From contig NC_135064.1 of the NCBI RefSeq assembly GCF_051401765.1, positions 21,736,001 to 21,800,000 on the forward strand: a DNA stretch of 64,000 bases, read 5' to 3'. Below the pieces are notes generated by a model. It had not been told where the DNA came from. It did no database searches and saw only the letters and a list, made by a program, of their open reading frames with translations. This stretch comes from Calliopsis andreniformis. Lineage: Eukaryota; Arthropoda; Insecta; Hymenoptera; Andrenidae. Below, one piece after another: positions 13,701-26,039 of this stretch. Each line of letters begins with the position of its first letter. Position 1 is the stretch's first letter. The position numbers and the translations under genes are program-made.

Positions 13701-16700
13701 CTTTTAAACGTCAAATATTACCCAGTAAATAGCAAACGATCCTCAAACAGCCTCTTCGCATAAAAAAACATTAATCACAATTTCCACTCCAAAAGCACGC
13801 ACACGGTGAAATAGTTCCCTTTTGTCAGACCATTTGCTCGGTAAGGCAGTCACGTTTCACTTGAACCCCCTTTCAGCCACATTATCTCGACTCCCAGTAA
13901 ATCAACTAAGCGTTTCCTCATGTGCCTCTGTGTATGTCTCGATGTTTATGACCTTCGTTCTTCCAGTTTCTTCATTCCATTTCGCTAAGTATCGTACCTT
14001 CCTTTCAGCTGTATATTATTATTTTTATCGCTAAATAGTAGATATACAAGTGCACAATAAATATAAGAAAACACTCGATTCAATACCATGTGCCCAGCTC
14101 GAGCTATCTCGCCATATTGACGTGGACATAAACCCTCCATTTTCGGTGTCATGGCGGCATTCAAATGGGTCCAGCAAGTTGGGCCTATACCTTATCTAGT
14201 GTTATAAAGATCACTGTCGAAAACGCGTGCTTTCACGGTTAGACTTTGGCTAGCAAACAGACCGCGGCCTCGTAAAGCGCGGTGATCGCAAGACCGCAAT
14301 AAAGACTTCCAGTTGGTCGTGTGCTCGAGATACAGGCACGATGGGACAGCGAGGGGCAAGGGGCGGGTAGATGCTGGAGGATCCAGAAGTATACTCCGTG
14401 GAGTGGTGCCAGCGACTGGTTGCCGGTCGTGCTCGTTGCATCGGAGCCTCCAGTCGTACGTAAAGGGATCGGTATTTATGGTACTGCCACATTGATTCGT
14501 GTAAAGCCGACGGTACTTGACCTCTTCAGCGTAAAGTAGTTGCCGTCCGAAACCACGAATGAATTCGGTTTACTCCGTTACCTGTGGATGCGGCGTACGT
14601 GTCGGGCCTTCGTGGTGTAGAGACATTAGCAAGGGTTACTTTATGTACAGCCGATCGAGTTCTACTGAAAATTTTATCCGGGACGGAAATTTGTGGCCGA
14701 CCGAACCTGCGAATGCATTCGCCTCGATATATCGCCGCGGCGTGCCTGCTCCAGAGCATCCTTTTCCCCCTTTTACCTCTTTACTTTTCGAAACGACTAA
14801 GGGCTTCGTCTGGAGTCTAGACAATTAAGATGTAAGGACGTTTAAAGGGGATGGAATCTATCTCCTTTAATTTTTCTGTCTGGTTTCAATATTTTATCTT
14901 GCGTTATAGTTATTAATACACAGGGTACTCTACAACAGGTGTCAGTAATTTTAAAGAGTGATTCCATTTTCTAAAGTAACGTTAAAATATGAAGGAACAT
15001 AAATTAGTGAGAATGGGGACTTATTCCACTATTAGGACCAGAGCGCATTAAACAGGTCAGACGCAGCGAAGTCAGTAGAATAAGTCAAGTCAGACACATT
15101 CGCCGCGCTTCATAAGCGTACACTTAACAATTAATAACTGGAGACCCTAGCCTTAAGGTTTCATAATTCTTCAGTTTCATCCAATTATAGCATACAAAAA
15201 TTGTGATAAATGTAGTGCAAAATAAGACTCAAAAAATTTTATTCAATTATAAGAAATTCACCTTACACCTAAACTACATTTATGTGTCACCAGTGATACA
15301 ACCTTTTTGCCCCAACTATGAGTGAACATTAAACACCAAAACAATAAATACACCAGCCAGTGTAAAGGTTACAACTTCCATGGCCCAATTACCCAAAATT
15401 TATTCAGCGCGATTCGCCATGCACAACACAGCGCTGACCCTTAAACTCCCACGTACATAATAAATTCGAGTAATCCATGCGTTCCTCTCCAATGAATTTC
15501 GAGTGTGTTATTTCCATACCTGTGTCCCCGGAAAAATATGAGAGCGACGAGATAACGGGCGAGCGAAATATGATGGTAAAAACGATTCGCACATCGTGCT
15601 CCCTCGGTGGAGGAGCAGCTCGCGCGAAGGGACGATTTCAGGGCCAATTAATCAGGACGGCTTCAGGCGGCGGAGTATGGCGGGAGACAGCATGATCTTT
15701 CGCAGGAGGGCAAGAGAAACGGTAGTAGGCGACAGTTGGAATAGTAGCAGCTTTAACAGCTGTCGACCGAAATCATGATGCCTTAATAATTGGAAGTAAG
15801 AAGGTGTCGGGTGAGGGGTGTAACTTCGCAGTAATTAGCCAGTCCTTGGGAGCCGCAAATGGAAACGGAGACAATTCAGCTTAACCCCGCGCTCTAATTA
15901 ATAGCGATACCCAGTCAGGGCTAGGTGCCGTCTAGGCGAGACCTTCGGGCCAGATCAAATTGTCTCCAGCCGAAGCGGAACTTCCTCGTATACTTGCAGA
16001 TTTCTCGGTTGTGTTGGTTACTACGGAGATCCCGAGCCAGGGTTCAACTTAGATCAAGTTATAACCGCGTCATATATTCGACTGGGTAATATATAATTTA
16101 GATCCTCCCACCAATTCCCGTCGTAGCCAGATTTACCTGACAACCATCTATCATTAGACGAACGCCGTAGATTGTCCTACTGATAGCTCGTTTATGCGTC
16201 AACCGCAGCTGACGATTAGCCACTTAGGTTCGTCTGCCTTTGGGAAATCCAAAAGGACATATATCTTGAATAGTTCATCGATTGAAACGGGTATCCAGAG
16301 GCAGCGTATTTAACTTTAGAAGACAGATTTAATTAGTTTAAATGGATATTCGATAATAACTGTTTTAGAAAGTGAGAAAATAGTTCTCCGGAATTCTAGT
16401 GGTGTGTATAAATATAAACTGTTTTATTATTTAAACAGTTCAGCTGCTGGGAAGGTAAACTAGAAGCACCATTTCAGAGTTATAATCGTTTCCCAGTAAC
16501 GTTTGATTTCCACCTCTGGCTTTCAATTTTCCAGCACTGTGTCGCCCGTTTTACGCTCGTGTCATGTTAAAGGTTACCGTATCGAATCGTTTTTCCTGTT
16601 TTCGGTTCGTTGGAAGCGACACGATTGACATGTCCTTATCCATCTTGTCAACGTCGCTAGAGCTCTCCTTGAGCGCGACCCCTTTACATCCGCTTCCTGT

Positions 16701-19700
16701 CGAAGTGACATCAAATAGCTTCCTCTATCGCTTTCAGGACTACTTTTAGCTTGTAAATCGTGAGAATGTGCCTTATCGCTGAAAAATTTTCAGCTGAAAC
16801 GTGAAAGCGATCATCATCGAAATACATCTTCCATAAGTAAGTACTATACGTATATTTATCTAAATTTCAATAGAACATTCATCGCGCTAAAAGAGATTTC
16901 GAGCAGCAGAGGAAACTCTAAAGTAATCGAACAAAACTACCCGCATAGTATAATAGTAAATAGTAAATAGTAACTTGGGTACAGTACATCTATATCAAAT
17001 GCTCGAACTACACCACACAATTATATAGCACGACTAAATTAGCTCTCCAAGGATTAAACGCACGACTAATCGAATACTCCCCTCTCTGCTTAAAAACAGA
17101 GATCCTCGGTACATACACAGACTATTGCAGCCACTGTTTCGTAACCTCAGAACGACAGAAATTTCAAGTTAGCAAGATAACGCAGCGAAGGAAGAAATTG
17201 CAGAGCAGCCGCGCAAACGGCAACAGTCCGATCGGCGCAATAATTTCCAGCATTATAGCAATTTGTGCAACGACCACTAAATCTCATAATGCTTAAACAT
17301 AATTTATTACGTATCACGTTAAACGCAGATGCGTAATACTGCGGTTTGAACAAGTTTCGTGGTTATCCACAGACCGGATAATTTACCCATGGATAATCGG
17401 GAGTTTACTGCTTTTGCGGCCAAAACCACTACACATTCGTTCCCTCCCTCTCCCGCGCGTGTTATGGGACTGCAGAACGACTAAGTTCGCTCGCGCGTGC
17501 ACAGCACGGGTGAGGCAGGGTAGCTGTCGTTTGACACGATCGACCCGAAAACTTTACGAGAAAAATTTACGTCCGTGTGCCACACCAGGATCCGAGTGCC
17601 TATTCGTGTTTAGTGCCGACGCGCCATGGAATCCATTAAAACACAAAAAGACACGATTAACCGCCTTCTAGGACAGCATAATTCAATCTTCCTTTCACTG
17701 CCGAGCCCTGGAAGCTTGTAAAAACGCAATCCACTTTGCCATGTAACCATAAACTACCTCGTAAATGAACTACATTGGAATGATTCCGTATATTAAAAAG
17801 CGGCAACAGAAGTTACTGTTTGTGTTTGCCTTCATTCTTCCCTACGTTTCTATGTATGTTTATTGACGATCAAAATGTGCGCAGGAGAATCAACAGTGGA
17901 AGAGGAATCAGACGCAGGAGCACTTGATTAACGAGTTTAACACGTGCATGTAAAAGTTACTTCAAAATTGCTGGTGAAATCCTGTTTTAATTATTTCTAG
18001 GAGTACTTGGCTCTGTTAAAATCAACAAAATAATTCTGATATATTTCGCACAAATACTCCGATGTGTAACATCTGAAAGGCGAGCGATGAAAATAAAATT
18101 TCTTATCGAGAGATTTGGCGGATTACTGCTGGTCGTTATCGATGACGATGGATTCATATTCCAGCTTTATCATGCTACAATGTGAAGAAAAAATTTAGAC
18201 GATGATCAATCCTCCATCGAGCATGGAACAATAGAACACTCTTCGACTGATTTTACATTTTTAGGGCTGCTATGAAACTCTACCCCCAAAACGAGACGAA
18301 TTCACCTTAATTAGGAAATGCAAAGAAGCTTCAAAATTATTTCTACATAAATAAACTACAAAGCTCAAACAATCCCTATTCACAATATTCAGAACCCTAA
18401 AACAACCCCTACAATCCTTCAACCACCAAATCAACCCCATCAAAGCAACCAGTGTTCCAATAGAACACGACAGCTTTGCCATAACTTCCTAATACACCCT
18501 ATGTAAGGATATTCGGTCCAACGTTGTCGTAGTTAAGACAACAAGAGGAACTCCCGAAGTACTTACAAACCAAAACAGAACTCGTGACACTGCAGAGGGC
18601 AATGATGGCGTCGTCCAGTGCGGCGACAAAGTTCTTACGTTACTCGTGTGATCCCTCACGGATGGGCGCAAAGCTCGCGCCTCGTTTGCGCTTACATTTC
18701 CCCGATCTAGTTTCGAGGTTGGCTGGGATACTGTGCACACGGGTCTCCCGTCTGTCACGTACGAGTTAACGCACGTTAGATGCAAGGAAAGCAGAAGAAC
18801 GGGTACCTAGAGTACACGGAGGGTTTCTCCTCTTGGCGATCCCTAAACTCGAGAAATCCTCCGTGAGCTTTCTATCTCCGTCTTTGTCAGTCGGGCGCCA
18901 GCGGGGAAACTCATGAATTTCAGACGCATTCCTGCCCGACCTCCAGCTACTCTGGCCCTGGGTTAACCCATAGGCCGACACGCGAATGGCTACATGGACA
19001 TCAGGGCGGGCGTGTTTGCGGAAAAGGGTACACGTAATTACGCGGCGCGGTGCACCAGCGTCGGCAATGAATCTTCTTCCACGGCGCATGTTTTTCCTAA
19101 TTCGTTCGAGGCGGTGAGGAAGGGAAAACGATGTTAGCAATTTGCCCAGGAATTCCAATCGCCTCGATATTTTTCTTTTAAACCGCAACCCTCTGTTTTC
19201 CTTCCTTGGTACGTCCGCGGGGTGAATGAAGTTTTCGACCAAGTTTTCTTTCTGTTCAAGTGTTGAGTGTGTTAGCGTAGAATACAAAGTGTTTTGTACG
19301 TGGATTCTGTGAGGAGTTTTAGTCGACAAAATTTCTTCTCCCACGTTTTCGACTAATTTTCGGAACGGAGAAGCTGACGTTTTTTTAGCCGGACTACGAA
19401 TTATGAGGAAACGTGGATTTCTTGAAAAGACAGGATATATTTCACCGACATAGTTCAGCTTCGCGCGTTTAAATCCTGGCTAAAGGGGATGTCCGGAAAT
19501 ATTTTAAAAAATGATACCTTCCCTTACCGGAAAACCGGTACGAAAGTTAAACGTCGTAATTTAATTTTCGCTCGTACATCTTCCTGGCCTGTGTTCCGTG
19601 GCCGTACGCTGGAAGAAATATGCGATGATGGATGTAAAAGTCAAGAGATACAAAACGGAATTCCTGGTGCCGTCCGGGGAAACGGATGTGTACGAGAGAA

Positions 19701-21600
19701 AATGGACGTAATAATATGTACGTATTTCAAAGGAGAATTACACCAGCATTAGAAATACAAATGGCGACGTCGAGTTCTGTGTCTGTCGTCATTTTTCCTG
19801 TTTATTTTCGATGCTGCGGTAGAAGACCTCTTACGCTCGATTATAAATGAAAATTACGAATTTCGATCAATATCTAACGGTGTCAGATGAAACAAGAATG
19901 AATGTACCTACCTGACTACATCGACGCAATTGGGTACATGCAAATGATTCTATAGAAGTAGTAAAAAGTAGCATTGAACACTGACTATCTCGTTGAACTG
20001 AAGTTGTAAAATGATTCTGTGGAGGAACGAGGATAAATCCACTTATTGTGAAGTTTCTAATCGTTTTCAAGGAAAATAGAAACAAGGACAACGCTAATAT
20101 ATTTAAGAGGAAATTGTAAGAGCCACGATTGTGGAAGCATTGTTTGGATAATAGGAAAATACTTCGCATTTTTTATGATATATTTAGCTAATTTCTAAAG
20201 CTAGTTTCCCAGAAAGCAGTAAACTATGAAAGAGGCAGAGGCACGATAACCAACACATAGGTAAAAGAAAATAATTGATCGATGTCGACATGTGCCTATG
20301 ATTGTCATTAAGTCTTGTCAACGAGCGTGGCTGCATGTTTATCGAAAATTGGATTTATTGCTTTTGTGCTCGTGTACTGATATTTTTATGCGACAGGTCG
20401 ACACGCTCTTTTGAATAAACTAAAAAATGGTTTACATGCCTCGCGTAAAATAATAGGCACTGAAACACTGATATCTGAATGAGTTTATTTCAAATTTATT
20501 AAAAAAATATATATATATAGTGCGTCGAAAATTCGATGGTTAATCAAATTGGAAATAAAAAGGAACAAACGTTTGAAAAATTTCTATCTGCTATAAGAAC
20601 AAAGGACGAGAGACATCGACAAGATAACAAAATACACACGAGCCTACTTTCTGCCTTTTCCTTGATCTATCGTGTACTTTATGCTAACCCCAATTTACGA
20701 AGTAACACTGTATTCTTTCTTCTACTGAGGCATTGAAGGCACCGATGATCGCAACAGAGCACACAAGGCATTTCTCACGGTTGCCTCTACACGTTTCGTT
20801 ATACTTTCAAAAGTCTCACCCCAATCTCTCTTACATTTCTGGAATTTGCAATTCTCGCTGATACACTTGCGAGACTTGGTATCTGTGCATACTCACGGGA
20901 GTCTCTAACCCCATGCCTCGATATTTCTTTCATCCTCAAAAAATAAGAAACTCGAAGGAAATAGAAAAATGAGAGTTCCTATCTCTTCCTATCCAATCGA
21001 TCACCCAACAGAATTACTATTAAGTACCAGGAGTATATCTAAAGTACAATTCTACAAGCCATCTTACGATTCTTTTTAGAAGTCCCAGAATGAATTACAG
21101 CAGAATTGTCAAGAAGGGAGAAAGTAGTGTACGAAACCGATTTTACTTACTCCTCACGCTCAGTAGTTGCGTAGTCAATGGCAAACTGCCCGCAGAGTAA
21201 CGTCCTCATGGTTTCCTTTCACCAGCGAGTAATACTCGCAAAGAAGTCTTCTCCTGGCCAAGGATTTCCTTTTCTGAAGAACCATTGGGGGCTAGTGCGT
21301 CACAAAGCCTTACATAACGCACGTTTTCTAGACAAGTGTCCCTCTCTAGCTAACCTGCCTTTTGAAACCTGTTTTTAAGATGGATCGGGCCCCAATAATG
21401 TGATAGGAAACGTGTGCATGCGTTCATTCGCGTTCAACTCACCGTAACAAAATCATTAACCAGCGCTTGACAGACCCTCCCAACAGTAACGTAATCGCGT
21501 CGTTTGTTCGGGCACGGTATTATTTAGCGGGGACCGTACGAAAGGCGAATTCATTGTCGATCGAGACTCTCCGCGCTTCGAACCAAAACTCATTCGACGC
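7740..21600. other. Long non-coding stretch (intron or intergenic)
   Basis: No recognisable coding exon is present. It alternates AT-rich DNA with GC-richer blocks at about 9690-10030, 11820-12240, 14230-14790, 15560-16060 and 18560-19330. The longest frame (minus strand, 18766-19344) starts at GTG and resembles nothing known. If the candidate exons at 6457 and 7528 are real, this is all first intron. Confidence 0.5.
14151..14207 (+). CDS. Possible 18-codon small ORF with ATGGCGGC start
   Basis: The frame MAAFKWVQQVGPIPYLVL starts at ATGGCGGC, the core of the TISU/YY1 initiator used by transcripts with very short leaders, and ends with TAA at 14205. A second GCCAT core lies about 40 bp upstream (14111-14115). 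The region just downstream (14230-14790) is a CpG-rich block. I do not recognise the peptide, and it may be a binding-site coincidence. Confidence 0.18.
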   Translation: MAAFKWVQQVGPIPYLVL

Positions 21601-21743
21601 GACGTCACAGCGATAAAGTGCAAGCGATCGGGAGTGTTGTTGTTTGTCGTGTCCCATCGATTGGATTATTAGGAAAGAGAAGGATAAGCAATCTGTTGTG
21701 GATTTTATTAAGCTCCTTCCGTGAAACGGTGTTTATCTGTTCG

Positions 21744-22006
21744 ATGAACGGTGATAGTTTCGAAGGAGGTAGCGAAATGATGAAAAATATACCGAATACC
21801 AGCAAACCGAGAATATGGTGCCCCGAGGAAGATTACCACTCGCGCAACGATGGTATCTCCATGTCAACAACTTCCGGCTCATCGAACTGTGGAAACAGAC
21901 GAGAAATCGAAGCAGCGGTGTATCGTCGGTGTAACTCGGAGCAACAGGAAGATGTCTTTATTTTGAGGCCTTCGAAAATAGATATCGTCGACCCCAAGAG
22001 TTCCAG
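21744..22006 (+). CDS. MESK2: MESK2 alternative first coding exon (87-residue tag)
   Basis: The ATG at 21744 opens 87 codons plus two bases, beginning MNGDSFEGGSEMMKN and ending DIVDPKSS at donor CAG|gtatcg. Joined to 51320 the split codon gives Ser and the frame enters TMPSDSMDD, a 457-residue isoform. The peptide is hydrophilic with a Ser/Thr-rich centre (SMSTTSGSSNCG), no signal peptide and no membrane segment. The frame is open further upstream to about 21618 but has no earlier ATG. A CRE-like GACGTCA lies near 21601. The donor is less than ideal after position +4. Confidence 0.65.
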
Positions 22007-22009
22007 GTA

Positions 22010-25000
22010 TCGATTTATCTTAAGAGCTTATCAGATATTTCGTTTAATAAGTATATAATTAGTAGTATCTGCGAATATCTGCGAATTATGATGTACATAC
22101 TATAATAAAATGCAGAGAATATGTATCTACTCTGCACAGTCTGTTCTCTATACGCTCCATGAGAGTGTAGTCCAAATTCTAGCTTTCCATGTTTATATTT
22201 GCCTTATCGAAAACATATTCTTTCAAAAGTTGCAAGACTATAGGAATGCGAATAAGATCAGATTTGGTCAGTCGAGAAACGCCTTTCACGTTTCTCTTCG
22301 CCTTCTGACGTTGAAGTTCTGTGACAATCACTTCGTATTTTCGAACTATTCTCATTTTAATATCTTAGTCCGTAGTAGTAGTAGTATTGAAAATATCTTT
22401 TTTCCCTCTAAGGTAGTATATTATCTATAAAAACATTTAACAATTTACTATTTATTATAAAAGAATATGCTCTCAACTATCTCCATTAAACAAAATTTTT
22501 ATCTTTAAGCACGTCCAAAAATATGTAAAATTTTATTTCTGTATAATACATTATGTCGATAATTTTGGCTGATTCATGGCTGTGTCCCGGATGTTATTAT
22601 ATCTCAGACGATGATGGTCACTGTAGTTATCTTCAAATACACATACATACTATCAAACATCTGCTGATACAACTTCTTTATATCATAAAAACAATACAAT
22701 GTAAATACCTCCGTGAATAATATTCTGAACCACACAAGTATATTCGTCACAGCTTAAGATATCTTGACAAGTGATTATGACCATCATTCTTATACAAAAA
22801 TAAAAATAATATGTCATTAAATTCTCATTTCTTGAATTATTTTTCAAAGAGTGTTTTCAGCATTAAGAGCTGAAATATCAAAGCTTCCTCGCAAGCGGCA
22901 ACCAATTTCCAGAAAAATAAGTACAAGTCTTCTACCAATAGCAAAGTCTTAAACTGTTGAAATTCCACTCTAAAGAGAGGAATATACAGGAGTCTATTGT
23001 CCAAGGAACAAAATTGAATTCCTTCAAAGTTTGATAGGATCCCGACACAAGTTAAACTGTTCCCCCCCTGGCAAACTATTCGAGAAACATCCGAGAAGGT
23101 TCGCAAAAATGCCGGGATAACATGTGTTGGCACTTGACTCTCATTCTACAAGACGTTCACGTGCAGCTACTCGCAAACCTCGTTGCCCGGAATTCGCAAA
23201 TGCGTGCACGTGCGTGCCATTTGTTCGAGCCAGTATCTACGAAAGTATAAGGTACAGGTGCAAAGAAAGTGACGACTGCAATTGCGAGTCGCAACTGCTG
23301 GCCAAGAATACATTCCTCCCGTGCACGTGATCTACTGCACACGTTGCTCCTTTCGAAAGTGCACTATTGCACTGACTCGTTCCAACCATTCCGATTGGAT
23401 AACGTTCAGGGAGGATGCAAACAAATGCTTTGCTTTCGACGCTTCAATTTCTCAAGCGTTCATTTTATGTTGAATAAACAATATTACGATACCTTCACTA
23501 TAGGAGTTCTTTTTTAATCTAATAATAAATTCTATAATTTTAATATCGACACGATTAAAGCCTTTGAATAAAAGAATTTGTCAAAATGTAGAGGAGATTG
23601 AAACTTCGCTTACAAAATCGTACGAAGAGAAGTTATATGAAGTGAAGCGATATCAATCGATATCAATTATTAAGGATTCTTGAGGACTCGACTAAATCCA
23701 ATCGTTTTACCCCACAATGGAAGCCGCTCCGAAAAGTCAAACTTTTCCAAGGCCTATTATTGAGTCGTTCACTGGAAGTTAGGAAGTACAAATAATTCGA
23801 AGGACGCTTTCATCAAAACGCCAATAAATTCTGCGGCAGAAGCGAGCCAAGAGAGCCGAGGATATCAAAAGGAGCCAGAATCGTCCTGGCTTTCCTGGCA
23901 AGGTATAAACTCACTCTTCCGTTCTTAACCTCGAAAAAGGCATCGGCGACGGTGACGACCTAACAGTCGAACCTCTCTCCATTTGCTCGAAAATAAATTG
24001 CTAGAAGTAGCAGCCAGGCTCTTTCCTCTGTCGAGCCGCTTTCTGATGCTCCTCTCTGTGAGATACCCGAAAAAGGAGAAGCTGCTCTATAGCGGTTCGG
24101 AAGCTGGACGACCGAAAGAGGGTTTACATTGATCGGTAAACCCCATCGGTTGCGCCATTAAATATTTACTGTGGCCAGAAGCTAGAGGTAAAACTCCTAG
24201 CCTACACTTTACAACTTTTCGGTCAAATAAATCAGACGATGCGCCATACAGTTGTTATGTTCAAACGGTTCGTGGTAATCGGATTTGATAAGCAAATAAC
24301 AAACAAGAGGGGCATTCAGATGAGCAACGTTTGCGCAGGATACATACTATGATTGGCGATACAAGCCAAAAATGAATGATTCTACTTCTGTGGAACGAGA
24401 AGTTAAAAAAATAGAGAGTCAAAAACCTTTGAGTACACGATACTCTATTTTTGAGAGGAGTTAACTTCATTAAAAGCTGTAACTGATTGACTCGAAAATG
24501 ATTGAATTAACGGAGTGAAACAAATTCGACATAAAAATAATAATAGAAATTCTAATTCTGAACTTTTCTCGCGAAACTGCATCTATTGTACGTAAGAGGG
24601 TTATATATGGGAACTTCCCATTTCCGAGAATTGCAACAAACTACAATAGTCGCAGCTACAGCGATAAAACGTCGGCGTTTCGCGCACCCCGACGATAACC
24701 ATCTTAATACGTTCTCAATTATCCGATAACGCAACTGGCACAGTCACAGCAAACGCTGCAGCACGAATCCCCATTAACCCGTTCAAATAACTTACGATTT
24801 AACTTCGTTCCCCTAGAGTCTAGAGAAAGACGTTCCGATTAATTAAGCATCCCAAACGAAAATTTCCAAGTAATTAACGTTTAATCGACTGTCGGTCGTT
24901 TTTACCGAGATCGAATGGTGAAATGAAAGGCTAGGGACTGGTGAACGGGTTCGCGACGCGATATCGGAAAGTAAGAAGCGTAGGAGCGCCGCCGCGCCGC

Positions 25001-25950
25001 CGCGCCGCCGCCGCGCCGTCTCGATCGAGGAACGGCTCTAATTAAGTCGAATCCCTTTTATGCTAATGCCAGAGCACCGGTTTCCCAAACTTCTCGCGAA
25101 GTCCCGCAAACTCTTCGAGGCTTTATCGAGTCTTTACCAGCCTTAGCGTACCCTCATTCTACGTTATACGCGCTCCAGTGTGAGCAGCGACACCGAAATA
25201 TTTATTCAGCCCCGATCCGCGTGCGGACCACTCAATTTGTCAAGATTACGCAAAATCGAGTGTTCCCTCGCTGAGGGAAACAGAGCTTTTTCCGCGACTA
25301 GTTACGTATACCACGCCTTGTCGTCTTGGACTTCGACATAGATAACGCCGATGCATTTACATAATTGTGCGTAGAAATTTCGAACTTTACCAGGAAGATT
25401 TGCAGGGTGGTTCTCTGCGAGCTAACTTCAGCCTATGCCAATAGGGAGCTGTGCAGTTTCTCATTTGCGAACTCAGGATTCCGTATGATGAATTATTTAT
25501 GCGAATACGCGTCATTTTAAAAGCCGCCGTAATTTCTACTCGATCTCTCCTTTGCCGTACTTTGACTGCTCATTTCAAAGCGATGGACTTCAGTTTCTGG
25601 TATGTTCGTTGGAAGAAACGAAATAATATGAAATAACAAATTTAGTAAGAATAAAATGAAAAAGGATCTATAATTGTATAGGTTACGTATATTAGATATG
25701 CAATCTTAAAAAAGAAAATTTATTTGTCTGTAATCTTCTTTCGATATAGGTACTTCTAGATGTATTCAGATATATTAGATATTTAGGACATAAATATAGA
25801 GCGTAAAATGTTAGTAGGTACACAATAATATACTTAGCCAATACTTTATTGGAAATGCCAATAATATGCTAATCATTCTCCAGTGGCCGTGATATCATGA
25901 CGGCAATGACCTATCGATCCTCGATTATGTGTTTATGTTGTCATCTCAGA
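22010..25950. other. Non-coding stretch between first exons
   Basis: AT-rich sequence with a (TAG) run near 22372 and the GCC-rich tract at 24981. No exon with both good splice sites and a start was found. Confidence 0.5.
24981..25020. repeat. GCCGCC-rich low-complexity tract
   Basis: These are GCCGCC/GCGCC units in tandem, within a short GC-rich block of otherwise AT-rich DNA. No reading frame with an ATG uses it. Confidence 0.8.
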
Positions 25951-25954
25951 AGGC

Positions 25955-25990
25955 TATAAATACACCTTACAAACCTCTAATACCTCAGTC
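25955..25990 (+). promoter_or_regulatory. TATA box plus initiator for the 26016 exon
   Basis: TATAAATA lies at 25955-25962 and the insect initiator TCAGTC at 25985-25990. The putative +1 A is at 25987, 32 bp after the start of the TATA box. This spacing is ideal for arthropod core promoters. An ATG and a perfect splice donor follow within 52 bp. Confidence 0.65.
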
Positions 25991-26015
25991 ATCGCCACGA
26001 CTCCGTCGAGGAGAA

Positions 26016-26038
26016 ATGGCCCTCCTGGAAGGTTTCAG
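26016..26038 (+). CDS. MESK2: MESK2 alternative first coding exon (MALLEGF)
   Basis: The ATG at 26016 (gagaaATGgcc) opens 7 codons plus two bases, ending at a perfect donor CAG|gtaagt. Joined to 51320 it reads MALLEGF-S-TMPSDS, a 377-residue isoform. With +1 at 25987 the whole first exon is about 52 nt. It is too short for a normal gene finder. The evidence is the combination of TATA, initiator, start context, donor and the required phase 2. It could in principle belong to another + strand gene, but none is visible between here and 51320. Confidence 0.65.
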
Positions 26039-26039
26039 G

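Noticed and set aside
18766..19344. 192-codon open frame on the minus strand, the longest outside the gene
   Set aside because: It starts with GTG, has no ATG until far inside, lies in a GC-rich block and resembles no known family.
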